From Bacteroidaceae bacterium (GTDB lineage: Bacteria > Bacteroidota > Bacteroidia > Bacteroidales > Bacteroidaceae): a DNA stretch of 64,000 nt. The stretch lies in assembly GCA_017461345.1 (NCBI GenBank), contig JAFTYP010000002.1:1-64000 (forward strand). The letters are read 5' to 3'. Positions 9,897-18,140 of this stretch are shown piece by piece. The notes below the pieces were generated by a model. That model had not been told where the DNA came from, searched no databases, and saw only the letters and a program-made list of their open reading frames with translations. Position 1 is the first letter of the stretch; the number at the start of each line of letters is the position of its first letter. Both the position numbers and the translations under genes were made by a program.

Positions 9897-10029
9897 AACG
9901 CAGGTCCGAAAGCAACTGCCTTTGGTGCCAACTAAAGGTTCGCTGCAGGACCTCAGTTGTAAAACGCAGGTCCGAAAGCAACTGCCTTTGGTGCCAACTA
10001 AAGGTATGCTGCAGGACCTCAGTTGTAAA
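9876..10029 (+). repeat. 66-nt tandem repeat overlapping the pckA stop codon
   Basis: Two almost identical 66-nt units (9876-9941 and 9942-10007) and a third partial copy (from 10008). Each begins with the last six codons and stop of pckA (AAGPQL-stop). A unit contains two interleaved complementary pairs, GGACCT/AGGTCC and CAGTTG/CAACTG (9882-9887 with 9902-9907; 9888-9893 with 9913-9918), so the RNA could form alternative hairpins, and also a CCTTT...AAAGG pair. Confidence 0.9.
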
Positions 10030-10102
10030 ACAACAACTCACGCGACGTTGGGAGACAACCCACAGGAAGTTGCCCAACTTAACGTGACAAGTTAATAGAT
10101 TT

Positions 10103-10140
10103 AACGTGCCAAGTCAGCCGACTTGGCACGTTATTTTTTT
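10103..10140 (+). terminator. Rho-independent terminator of pckA
   Basis: A perfect 13-bp stem (10103-10115 with 10120-10132), the 4-nt loop AGCC, and then seven T residues at 10134-10140. Confidence 0.93.
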
Positions 10141-10255
10141 CGTCATCCACATAAGGAACAAAAACAAGGGTGCATCTCTCTGTCCAACATGACAAAGAAA
10201 TGCACCCCATACATTATATATAATATTATTGCTGCCCTCTGTTAAAGATCTTATA

Positions 10256-10303
10256 TAAAAAGCCCCCTTCGCAGTCGGCACTGACTTTGCGGAGGGGGTT
10301 TTT
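10256..10303. terminator. Bidirectional terminator between pckA and rsmD
   Basis: GC-rich stem CCCCCTTCGCA / TGCGGAGGGGG (10263-10273 with 10288-10298, one G-U pair) plus an inner GTC/GAC. T runs lie on both strands outside the stem. It probably ends the leftward rsmD transcript and backs up the pckA terminator. Confidence 0.8.
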
Positions 10304-10365
10304 GCTATAAAGTATATGATGTGTGTGTGGCATCTTGCATGGCGTTGAGCAACTATTCTCAGCGT

Positions 10366-10447
10366 CACGCGTCCGTTTGGCAAAGTTCTCTGCAGTAAAT
10401 CGTCAACTTCTCTGCAGAACTTTGCGAACTTCTCTGCAGAAGTTTTC
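10366..10447. repeat. Family B array 1: 22-nt-spaced CTGCAG palindromes
   Basis: CTGCAG cores begin at 10390, 10412 and 10434, exactly 22 nt apart, inside arms of the type AACTTCT / AGAAGTT. A flank ACGCGTCCGTTTGGCAA precedes them, as in the other two copies in the window (B2, B3). The array lies between the converging 3' ends of pckA and rsmD and touches the rsmD stop codon. Confidence 0.85.
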
Positions 10448-10979
10448 AGTTGAAGAATGAGAAGTTCACGCTGCCGTAACTGCGATGTTCTACGAAGCGG
10501 GGGTGCTGCGAGAAATCGTTCTGTTTGCCGTGTTCGAGCACAAGCAGGCCGCCTTCCTTGAGCAAGCCGCGGTCCAGGATGATGTCGGGCAACTCGGGTA
10601 TCTGCGACAGGGTGTATGGGGGGTCGGCAAAGATGAAGTCGAACTGCTCGCGACACTTTGCCACATACTGGAAGACATCGCCACGGACGGGCAATGCTGC
10701 TGTTTCCTGCAACTTGTCGAGAAACTGTTTGATGAGGCGATGGTGGCGTGCGTCGAGTTCCACACTGATAACCCGGCTGCAGCCTCGGCTGACGAGTTCG
10801 AGCGTAATGCTTCCAGTGCCGGAGAAAAGGTCGAGGGCAGTGGGGCCGTCGCTGAAGTCGATATAGGCTTGCAGGACATTGAAAAGGTTCTCCTTCGCAA
10901 AGTCTGTTGTGGGACGCGCCGAGAAGGAACGTGGCACTTCGAAATGTCTGCCACGATATTTGCCTGTGATGATACGCAT
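10446..10979 (-). CDS. rsmD: 16S rRNA (guanine966-N2)-methyltransferase RsmD
   Basis: Methylates G966 of 16S rRNA using S-adenosylmethionine. It has 177 residues, close to the family norm. The SAM-binding motif LDLFSGTGS (about 49-57) and the catalytic DPPY (119-122) are clear, and the N-terminal MRIITGKYRGRHFEVP is typical. It lies 43 nt downstream of the DUF3822 gene on the same strand, a pairing common in Bacteroidetes, so they are probably one operon. Confidence 0.95.
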   Translation of the reverse strand: MRIITGKYRGRHFEVPRSFSARPTTDFAKENLFNVLQAYIDFSDGPTALDLFSGTGSITLELVSRGCSRVISVELDARHHRLIKQFLDKLQETAALPVRGDVFQYVAKCREQFDFIFADPPYTLSQIPELPDIILDRGLLKEGGLLVLEHGKQNDFSQHPRFVEHRSYGSVNFSFFN

Positions 10980-11022
10980 GGAACTTGTCTTTCTTCTTCC
11001 TCCCCCGAAGGGAGGTGTAATA

Positions 11023-11760
11023 CTATTCTATATTAAGCAGGTATTCTGCCAGTGTCTTCTGCAGTTCTTTCGATGCACCCTCATGATGCAAGACGTCGCG
11101 CTGCACATTCAACTCGAGGGCTTTCCAGATGCCAAGAAGGAGGAATATGCGGTCGTTGTCGTTGTCTGCCGACTGCGTAGCGGCATAGAGGAGTTTCGTT
11201 CGGCTGAAGACGGCAACGAAGAATTGCTTCGCTGCAAAACAAACGTATGCGTCGCGTTGCTCCATGTCTTCCGGAAACAGGCGCCGTGCCTGCTCTGTGG
11301 CAAAGTGTTCCAGTTGCATGGCATCGGAAGAACAGACCTTTACATCGGGATAATACTCCTGCACTGTGCGCAGGAGGTTTTGGTCGAGACTGAATATCAT
11401 GACTGCCTCGAGGGACGGAAGCAACTGATATTGCATGTCGGCCACACGAACTTGCTGTCCGGGGAAACAGAGACGGTAGAAGGCAAGCATCTCGCTCTTG
11501 CTGAAATGCTCCAGGGGGACGATGGTGCTCGGAGCGTCTGTGGCAAACTCCACGCTCTGAAAGCGGTAGTCCATCAAATAGGGCTTTTGCAGAGCCTGCC
11601 GCAGAACGTCGGCCACATTGTCTTTCTCCGAAACGGGGAAACGGTCGGTCTGGAGTTCAGAGCCGTCGAGAGTGCTGAGTACAGAAAAAGAAAATCCATC
11701 CGCACTGAAGCGGATGGATAGTCTATAGCCAGTGAGTGATTTATTCCCAGTTGCCAGCAT
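11023..11760 (-). CDS. DUF3822 family protein
   Basis: Function not established. The family is Bacteroidetes-specific, with a predicted actin/hexokinase-like fold, and is often next to rsmD as here. The conserved N-terminal segment YRLSIRFSADGFSFSV is present. Of the possible starts, the ATG at 11760 (MLATGNKS) places that segment correctly, whereas an upstream ATG at 11790 would overlap the preceding gene by 50 nt. Even the chosen start overlaps the previous stop by 20 nt, suggesting translational coupling. No membrane segment or signal peptide. Confidence 0.8.
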   Translation of the reverse strand: MLATGNKSLTGYRLSIRFSADGFSFSVLSTLDGSELQTDRFPVSEKDNVADVLRQALQKPYLMDYRFQSVEFATDAPSTIVPLEHFSKSEMLAFYRLCFPGQQVRVADMQYQLLPSLEAVMIFSLDQNLLRTVQEYYPDVKVCSSDAMQLEHFATEQARRLFPEDMEQRDAYVCFAAKQFFVAVFSRTKLLYAATQSADNDNDRIFLLLGIWKALELNVQRDVLHHEGASKELQKTLAEYLLNIE

Positions 11761-12430
11761 TGTTGTTCCAGTTGTTACCGGCATCACCAATCTTCAAGCC
11801 AGGATAAGTGCCCTTTGCGTCAGCCTCTTCTGCACGATTGTAGATGAGACGGTCGCCATACTTGCCCATGCCCTTGAGGAAACTGCTGTCGGGAGCGTTG
11901 CACTCCATAACCTGTATGATGGTACCTGAACGGGTCGTGTTGGGACATGCAACCAGTTCGAAGGTGTCGCCCTGAGAGAAAGGAATGTAGCGCATAGAGT
12001 CTGCCACGAAACCTTCGTAGTTGTAAAGAGAGTCCTTCAAAGAAACCCATACGGTGTCGCGACGGAAGTCCTGCAGACCGTTCTCGGCAATTGCCTTTTC
12101 GTCGCCGCTGTTAACAATGGCAGCAGCAGAACTTTCTGTCAAGCCCTTCTCCATCTGTTCCTCGGTAAGAACGCCATGCTTCATGATAACAGGCAACTTT
12201 CCGTTCTTGACGAAGTCGATCAACACAGACCAGTCTGCGCAATACTCACCGTTGTGCTGTGCCTTGTATGCTTCCTCGGCACTGCGAATCTCCATCAGAC
12301 GGGCCTTTACCACACTCTCACGACTTACGACGTCTGCTTCGAAGTCCGTTGTATCCACGATGCTGCGCCAGCAAATGAAGAGCAGACCTACAACACAGAT
12401 ACTCAAAATAAGATTAATTCCTTTTTTCAT
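11741..12430 (-). CDS. Membrane-anchored protein of unknown function with pilin-like N-terminal region
   Basis: 229 residues. One hydrophobic segment at 5-22 follows MKKG; the rest is hydrophilic and probably extracytoplasmic. After the membrane segment, a helix-like stretch leads to AEEAYKAQHNGEY and a short ...GKLP motif, which recall the layout of pseudopilins, but no prepilin cleavage signature is convincing. First gene of an apparent three-gene minus operon with the DUF3822 gene and rsmD. I do not recognise a named family. Confidence 0.6.
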   Translation of the reverse strand: MKKGINLILSICVVGLLFICWRSIVDTTDFEADVVSRESVVKARLMEIRSAEEAYKAQHNGEYCADWSVLIDFVKNGKLPVIMKHGVLTEEQMEKGLTESSAAAIVNSGDEKAIAENGLQDFRRDTVWVSLKDSLYNYEGFVADSMRYIPFSQGDTFELVACPNTTRSGTIIQVMECNAPDSSFLKGMGKYGDRLIYNRAEEADAKGTYPGLKIGDAGNNWNNNAGNWE

Positions 12431-12466
12431 GATGTTATTTGTGTATTATTTTGTATATTCGCATCG

Positions 12467-12474
12467 CAAAAGTA
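12467..12474 (-). promoter_or_regulatory. -7 element for the 11741-12430 / DUF3822 / rsmD operon
   Basis: Minus-strand TACTTTTG (plus-strand CAAAAGTA) lies 36 nt upstream of the ATG at 12430. The -33 element is weak. Confidence 0.45.
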
Positions 12475-12523
12475 ACAAGATTTCTTTACATTTCCGAGAA
12501 AACAGTCTTTTTTTTATTAAAGA

Positions 12524-13972
12524 ATGGCAATAACTGACGATTTAGGTGCCCTTATCAGGGAGAACTTTCTGCATAATCCGACGAAAGAGCAGGAAAAAGC
12601 CATCTCCATGCTTTCCGACTTTCTGCTTTCGCGAGAGCAAGACAGCATTTTCCTGCTGAAAGGTTATGCCGGCACGGGCAAGACGTCGCTTCTGGCAGCA
12701 CTGGTACGGACAATGCAACAGTTGCGTCTGCGCGTCATGCTGTTGGCACCAACAGGCCGGGCCGCCAAAGTCTTGTCCAACTATGCAGGCGCACCAGCCT
12801 TCACCATACACCGGAAGATATACCGGCAGAAGTCGATTACGGAAATGGATGTCTTCCAGAACAATATCAACCTGCGGCAGGACACACTCTTCATCGTTGA
12901 CGAAGCATCGATGATTGCCAACGATGCACACGAACAGACCATGTTTGGGACAGGCAGACTACTGGACGACCTGATGCAATATGTGTACTCATGCAACGGA
13001 TGCAGACTGCTGCTCGTGGGAGACACGGCACAGTTGCCACCGATTGGCGAGACAGAAAGCCCGGCATTGAGTCGCACAATGCTGGAAGGCTACGGCATGG
13101 AGGTGATGGAACTCTGCCTGACACAGGTGGTCAGACAACTTGAAGAGTCGGGCATCCTGTGGAACGCCACCATGTTGCGCAGCCTTATACAAAACGACGA
13201 TGTGTACGCCTTCCCGAAACTTCGAGGCAAAAGTTTTCCCGACATCAAAGTACTGCCCGGCAACGAACTCATCGAAGCACTCGAGCAGAGTTACCGCAAT
13301 CACGGCACAGACGGCACTATCGTGGTGACACGCAGCAACAAACGTGCAAACATCTTCAACAACGGCATCCGGGCACAAATCCTCGACTGTGAAACCGAAT
13401 TGTCTGGAGGCGACCTGATAATGGTGGCAAAAAACAATTACTACTGGACAGAACGCGAGCAGGCAGCAAATGGCGTGACGGCAGACGCCATGACATTCAT
13501 TGCAAACGGCGACGTGGCTATTGTGCGACGAATGCGCAACGAACGCTCGTTCTACGGCTTTCGCTTTGCCGACGTAACACTTTGCTTCCCAGATTATGAC
13601 CACAGAGAATTGGACGTCACCATATTACTCGACACACTGCAAAGCGAAGCCCCTGCGCTGACTCGACAACAGCAAGAAACACTCTTCAACGGTGTATGGG
13701 AAGACTATCCCGAATTAACGAACAAACGCGACCGCATGAAACGACTGCGCCAGGACATATATTACAATGCTCTGCAAATCAAATATGCCTATGCCGTCAC
13801 CTGTCACAAGGCTCAAGGCGGTCAGTGGGAACACGTCTATATCGACCAAGGATACATCAACGAAGAGATGCTTTCGCCCGACTATTTCCGATGGCTCTAC
13901 ACCGCCATCACACGAGCAACGGAACAAGTCTATCTCATCAACTGGCCAGACAACGCACTGAGCGACGCATGA
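12524..13972 (+). CDS. RecD-like (SF1B) ATP-dependent DNA helicase
   Basis: 5'-3' helicase of the RecD2/Dda-like AAA_30 plus UvrD_C_2 architecture, 482 residues. Motifs: Walker A GYAGTGKTS (47-55), APTGRAAK, Walker B FIVDEASM, GDTAQLPPIG, and the C-terminal motif YAVTCHKAQGGQW followed by LYTAITRA. It lacks the long N-terminal region of full RecD2, as is common for this Bacteroidetes version. Its role is probably DNA repair or recombination. It is divergent from the preceding minus operon and stands alone. Confidence 0.88.
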   Translation: MAITDDLGALIRENFLHNPTKEQEKAISMLSDFLLSREQDSIFLLKGYAGTGKTSLLAALVRTMQQLRLRVMLLAPTGRAAKVLSNYAGAPAFTIHRKIYRQKSITEMDVFQNNINLRQDTLFIVDEASMIANDAHEQTMFGTGRLLDDLMQYVYSCNGCRLLLVGDTAQLPPIGETESPALSRTMLEGYGMEVMELCLTQVVRQLEESGILWNATMLRSLIQNDDVYAFPKLRGKSFPDIKVLPGNELIEALEQSYRNHGTDGTIVVTRSNKRANIFNNGIRAQILDCETELSGGDLIMVAKNNYYWTEREQAANGVTADAMTFIANGDVAIVRRMRNERSFYGFRFADVTLCFPDYDHRELDVTILLDTLQSEAPALTRQQQETLFNGVWEDYPELTNKRDRMKRLRQDIYYNALQIKYAYAVTCHKAQGGQWEHVYIDQGYINEEMLSPDYFRWLYTAITRATEQVYLINWPDNALSDA

Positions 13973-14159
13973 GCCTTCATTACCTGCCCTGGAAAAATGT
14001 TATTCAAGGCAACAGAAAACACCTGCTCAAGTGTTCCCGTCTGCTCTAAAAAGCCACCACAAATTGTAAGAAAGCAGCCCACAAAATACATTTTGCTTAA
14101 AAACAGCAATATTCAGTAAAAAATACACACACGTAAGCACTTACTTTATTTATTTTTTT

Positions 14160-14167
14160 TAACTTTG
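14160..14167 (+). promoter_or_regulatory. -7 element of the rfbDCB operon
   Basis: TAACTTTG after a T-rich stretch, 29 nt before the rfbD ATG. No TTTG is seen at the -33 distance. The rest of 13973-14159 shows no gene or structured element I could support. Confidence 0.5.
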
Positions 14168-14196
14168 CATCATAAAATATAATTATTTTTAATACG

Positions 14197-15120
14197 ATGA
14201 CAATACTCGTCACCGGAGCCAACGGACAACTGGGCAACGAAATGCGCCTCATTGCAAAAGGCTCGACAGACAGATATATCTTCACCGATGTCACAGAACA
14301 AGAGGGTGCTGAAACCACGTTTCTCGACATCACAGACCTCGATGCCATTCGTGCCATCGTCAAGGAGTGTGGCGTACAAGCCATCGTCAACTGCGCTGCC
14401 TGGACCAACGTTGATGCAGCCGAAGCACCAGAGAATCATGCTGTCGTAGAGAAACTCAATGCAACTGCTCCCGAGAATCTGGCAAAAGCCATGAAGGAAG
14501 TCGGCGGCTGGCTTGTACAGATATCAACCGATTACGTCTTTGGCAAAGAGCCATATAACACCCCTTGCCAACCGGAGCAACAGGGAACACCAACCGGCTT
14601 CTACGGCGAGACGAAGAAATCAGGAGAAGAAAAAATCAAGAATGTCTTCGACAACTCAACTGACACAACGGGTGGCTACATCATCATTCGCACAGCCTGG
14701 CTGTACAGTGAATACGGCAAAAACTTCTGTAAGACGATGCTCAACCTCACAGCCACAAAACCTCAACTCAAGGTTGTCTTCGACCAATGCGGAACTCCTA
14801 CGTATGCCCTCGACCTTGCAAAAGCAATACAGGCCATCCTCGAAAAGCCCGCACAAGGCACCTACCACTTCTCCAACGAAGGCGTCTGTTCTTGGTACGA
14901 CTTCACACAAATGATTGCACGCATTGCCGGACACAAGGATTGCAACATACAACCTTGCTATTCATCGGAATATCCAAGTCCCGTAACACGTCCCTCCTAC
15001 TCCGTTCTCGACAAAAGAAGCATTCGTGAGACCTTCGGCATCGAAATCCCATATTGGGTGGACTCTCTCGAAATGTGCATTGCCAACATCAAGAAGCAAC
15101 AGACAAATGGAAGTAATTAA
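14197..15120 (+). CDS. rfbD: dTDP-4-dehydrorhamnose reductase
   Basis: Last step of dTDP-L-rhamnose synthesis: NADPH-dependent reduction of dTDP-4-dehydro-rhamnose. Short-chain dehydrogenase of 307 residues with the nucleotide motif TGANGQLG (6-13), STDYVF, and the catalytic YGETK (about 129). It overlaps the rfbC start by 14 nt, so the pair is tightly coupled. The order here is rfbD-rfbC-rfbB; the first-step gene rfbA is not in the window. Confidence 0.95.
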   Translation: MTILVTGANGQLGNEMRLIAKGSTDRYIFTDVTEQEGAETTFLDITDLDAIRAIVKECGVQAIVNCAAWTNVDAAEAPENHAVVEKLNATAPENLAKAMKEVGGWLVQISTDYVFGKEPYNTPCQPEQQGTPTGFYGETKKSGEEKIKNVFDNSTDTTGGYIIIRTAWLYSEYGKNFCKTMLNLTATKPQLKVVFDQCGTPTYALDLAKAIQAILEKPAQGTYHFSNEGVCSWYDFTQMIARIAGHKDCNIQPCYSSEYPSPVTRPSYSVLDKRSIRETFGIEIPYWVDSLEMCIANIKKQQTNGSN

Positions 15121-15667
15121 GACCGCCATCGAAGGCGTAGTAATCATAGAACCCCGCATCTTCAAAGATGCTCGCGGATATTTCTTCGAATCATTCTCAC
15201 AAAGAGAATTCGAGGAGAAAGTCGGCCCCATCAAATTCGTGCAGGACAACGAAAGCATGTCCTCCTATGGTGTAATGCGGGGACTGCATTTCCAACGCCC
15301 GCCCTACACACAGAGTAAACTTGTTCGCTGCGTTAAAGGTGCTGTTCTCGACGTTGCCGTCGACCTGCGTAAGGGCTCTCCCACCTACGGACAGCACGTT
15401 GCTGTCGAACTTACAGAAGACAATCACAGGCAATTCTTCATACCGAAAGGTTTTGCCCACGGCTTTGCAGTGCTGAGCGAGACAGCCGTCTTCCAGTATA
15501 AATGCGATGAGTTCTATCATCCCGAGGCAGACGGAGGCATCAGCATAACAGATGAAAGCCTCGGCATAGACTGGCAAATCCCCACAGAGAAAGCCATCCT
15601 CAGCGAAAAAGACACCAAGCATCCAAACCTCAAGGACTTCGAAAGTCCATTCGATTATAAAGTATAA
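15107..15667 (+). CDS. rfbC: dTDP-4-dehydrorhamnose 3,5-epimerase
   Basis: Epimerises dTDP-4-dehydro-6-deoxyglucose at C3 and C5; cupin fold, 186 residues. Start chosen at 15107 (MEVIKTAIEG), because the family begins just before the conserved IEPRIFKDARGYFFESF; any earlier start would lie inside rfbD in another frame. GLHFQRPPYTQSKLVRC and the FIPKGFAHGF segment carry the active-site His and substrate-binding residues. rfbB begins 2 nt after the stop. Confidence 0.95.
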   Translation: MEVIKTAIEGVVIIEPRIFKDARGYFFESFSQREFEEKVGPIKFVQDNESMSSYGVMRGLHFQRPPYTQSKLVRCVKGAVLDVAVDLRKGSPTYGQHVAVELTEDNHRQFFIPKGFAHGFAVLSETAVFQYKCDEFYHPEADGGISITDESLGIDWQIPTEKAILSEKDTKHPNLKDFESPFDYKV

Positions 15668-15669
15668 TT

Positions 15670-16806
15670 ATGAAACGTAGCATTGTCATAACTGGCGGCG
15701 CCGGCTTTATAGGCAGTCATGTGGTACGCCTCTTCGTAAACAAGTACCCGGAATATAATATCATCAACCTTGACAAGTTGACCTACGCCGGCAACCTTGC
15801 CAACCTGAAGGACATCGAGGACAAACCCAATTATAAGTTTGTAAAGATGGACATCTGCGACTTCGACGCCTTCTACAAACTGATGCAGGACGAGAAGATC
15901 GACGGCATCATCCATCTCGCAGCAGAAAGTCATGTGGATCGCAGCATCAAAGATCCTTTCACATTTGCTCGCACGAACGTCATGGGAACTCTCTCCCTGC
16001 TGCAAGCAGCCAAACTCTATTGGGAAAGTCTGCCGGAGAAATACGAAGGAAAACGTTTCTATCATATCTCGACCGACGAGGTGTATGGTGCCCTCGAAAT
16101 GGATCATCCCGAAGGTATCAAACCGCCTTTCACCACGACAGCCAGCAGTTCGGAGCATCATCTGGCATACGGCACTGATTTCTTCTACGAGACAACGAAG
16201 TACAATCCACACAGTCCGTACTCCGCTTCGAAAGCCTCGAGCGACCACTTCGTCCGTGCCTTCCACGACACTTATGGCATGCCAACCATCGTGACGAACT
16301 GCTCCAACAACTATGGACCCTACCAGTTCCCGGAGAAACTGATACCTCTCTTCATCAACAACATACGTCATCGCAAGCCACTCCCCGTTTACGGTAAAGG
16401 CGAAAACGTGCGCGACTGGCTCTATGTAGAAGATCATGCCCGAGCCATCGACACCATCTTCCACAAAGGTACTATTGCCGAAACATACAACATCGGTGGT
16501 TTCAACGAATGGAAGAACATCGACATCATCAAGACTGTCATCAACACTGTTGACCGTCTGCTGGGCCGTCCCGAAGGAGCCGACATGGACCTCATTACCT
16601 ACGTCACAGACCGCCTGGGTCACGACGCACGTTATGCCATCGACTCAACCAAGTTGCAAAAGGAACTTGGATGGGAGCCGTCGCTTCAGTTCGAAGAAGG
16701 CATCGAAAAGACAGTCAAGTGGTATCTTGAGAACGAGGCTTGGATGGACAACATCACAAGCGGCGACTACGAAAAGTACTACGACGACATGTACAAGAAC
16801 AGATAA
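15670..16806 (+). CDS. rfbB: dTDP-glucose 4,6-dehydratase
   Basis: NAD-dependent dehydratase making dTDP-4-dehydro-6-deoxyglucose. 378 residues, slightly longer than the usual 340-360 because of an insertion around TTASSSEHHLAYGTDFFYETTKYN ahead of the catalytic motif, as seen in many Bacteroidetes versions. TGGAGFIG (8-15), STDEVYG and YSASK mark the extended SDR fold. Third gene of the rfbDCB cluster, feeding rhamnose into surface polysaccharide. Confidence 0.95.
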   Translation: MKRSIVITGGAGFIGSHVVRLFVNKYPEYNIINLDKLTYAGNLANLKDIEDKPNYKFVKMDICDFDAFYKLMQDEKIDGIIHLAAESHVDRSIKDPFTFARTNVMGTLSLLQAAKLYWESLPEKYEGKRFYHISTDEVYGALEMDHPEGIKPPFTTTASSSEHHLAYGTDFFYETTKYNPHSPYSASKASSDHFVRAFHDTYGMPTIVTNCSNNYGPYQFPEKLIPLFINNIRHRKPLPVYGKGENVRDWLYVEDHARAIDTIFHKGTIAETYNIGGFNEWKNIDIIKTVINTVDRLLGRPEGADMDLITYVTDRLGHDARYAIDSTKLQKELGWEPSLQFEEGIEKTVKWYLENEAWMDNITSGDYEKYYDDMYKNR

Positions 16807-16848
16807 AGAACAAACACTATATTAACAAATCATATAACATTATTTATT

Positions 16849-18036
16849 ATGAAAAGTCGTTTTCAAACAAGAGTGAAGGCATTGCTCGCAGCAGCACTGC
16901 TGACAACTGTTTCCGCTGTACAGGCAGAGGAAGCACCCGAGAACTATGTTTCCTATCCCCATGCATTTATCAGTGCACAGGGCGGCGGACAACTCACGTT
17001 CTCCAATTACAACAACTGGCAATACATTACTCCCACCGCAAGCCTTGGTGTAGGTGTACACTTCACACCGGTATTCGGCGCACGCGTTCACGTTAATGGC
17101 CTTTGGAACAAAGCCGGCATACGCATCGACGGTGTCGACACAAAATACTCTTGGAAATATGCGACAAGCAACCTCGACGCGATGATCAACCTTGTCAACC
17201 TCTTCAAGAAGAACAACTACAATCCTGTAAACGTATACCTCATTGGTGGTGTAGGCATCAACTACTCATGGGACAACGAGACCTCTCCCCTGCTGAAGCA
17301 GTACCTCAACACGATTGACACACGAGCTCGTTTGAGCCACAACTTCCGTGTCGGCACAATGCTCGACGTGAAAGTTGCCCGCAACTGGAGTGTCAATCTC
17401 GAGGTAGATGCCAACAGCCTCAGCGATCGCTACAACAGCAAGTACAGTGGCAGCGACGACTGGCAACTCACAGCACAGGTAGGTGTTACATATAAGTTTG
17501 GTGTCCGTGGTAAGAGATCCGATGTATATAACGCTATTACAGTGGGTGAATTTAACGATGCCGGCAGAAGCGAAGCCATCCACGGCAAGACTGAATATGA
17601 GTCCAAAATTGACACCATATGGTATGACGAAGAATCAGTTACGGAAGAGGTTGTAAAAGCGCAGATGGAGAAAAATATCTACTATGACATTCGCGAAAGC
17701 CGCTTAGCAAATCCGCAAGTAGAAATTGATGCAATTGCCGATTTTGTTAAGCAACACAAGGATTGCAGCGTAATTGTTACTGGCTATGCTGACAAACAGA
17801 CAGGCAATCCCGCCGTCAATTTAAAGTACTCAAAAGAACGCGCAGAAAAAGCGACAAAAGGCCTGATTAATGCAGGTGTACCTGCTGCCATCATTACAAC
17901 AACAGCCAAGGGCGATACCGTTCAGCCATTCGCCGAGAACGATAAGAATCGTGTTGTTATTGTTGTGGCTAACGGTCAGAAAACTGTTCAGAAGAAGGTT
18001 ACAACGAGAAAGTACCGTCTCGAAGAAAAGAAGTAA
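16849..18036 (+). CDS. OmpA-family outer membrane protein
   Basis: 395 residues: a signal peptide ending near VQA (1-26), an N-terminal beta-barrel-like region (about 35-230) with alternating aromatic strands, a linker, and a C-terminal OmpA-like peptidoglycan-binding domain (about 270-385) with VTGYADKQTGNPAVN, LKYSKERAEK and NRVV motifs. It anchors the outer membrane to peptidoglycan or acts as a porin. A terminator follows it, so it may be transcribed apart from the CHASE2 gene downstream. Confidence 0.88.
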   Translation: MKSRFQTRVKALLAAALLTTVSAVQAEEAPENYVSYPHAFISAQGGGQLTFSNYNNWQYITPTASLGVGVHFTPVFGARVHVNGLWNKAGIRIDGVDTKYSWKYATSNLDAMINLVNLFKKNNYNPVNVYLIGGVGINYSWDNETSPLLKQYLNTIDTRARLSHNFRVGTMLDVKVARNWSVNLEVDANSLSDRYNSKYSGSDDWQLTAQVGVTYKFGVRGKRSDVYNAITVGEFNDAGRSEAIHGKTEYESKIDTIWYDEESVTEEVVKAQMEKNIYYDIRESRLANPQVEIDAIADFVKQHKDCSVIVTGYADKQTGNPAVNLKYSKERAEKATKGLINAGVPAAIITTTAKGDTVQPFAENDKNRVVIVVANGQKTVQKKVTTRKYRLEEKK

Positions 18037-18061
18037 TTATTGAGTGAACAGATTATATATT

Positions 18062-18107
18062 CTTGCTGTCTGGTAAAATTAGAAATTATCAGACAGCAAG
18101 AATTTTT
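18062..18107 (+). terminator. Terminator after the OmpA-family gene
   Basis: A perfect 11-bp stem, CTTGCTGTCTG with CAGACAGCAAG (18062-18072 and 18090-18100), a 17-nt loop, then AATTTTT. Confidence 0.8.
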
Positions 18108-18140
18108 AAAATAGAAAGCCCCTAAAAACTGTATTTGATT

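Noticed and set aside
11741..12430. Calling this protein a type II secretion or type IV pseudopilin
   Set aside because: It has a membrane segment and a pilin-like stretch, but no prepilin peptidase cleavage signature, and no secretion or pilus genes nearby.
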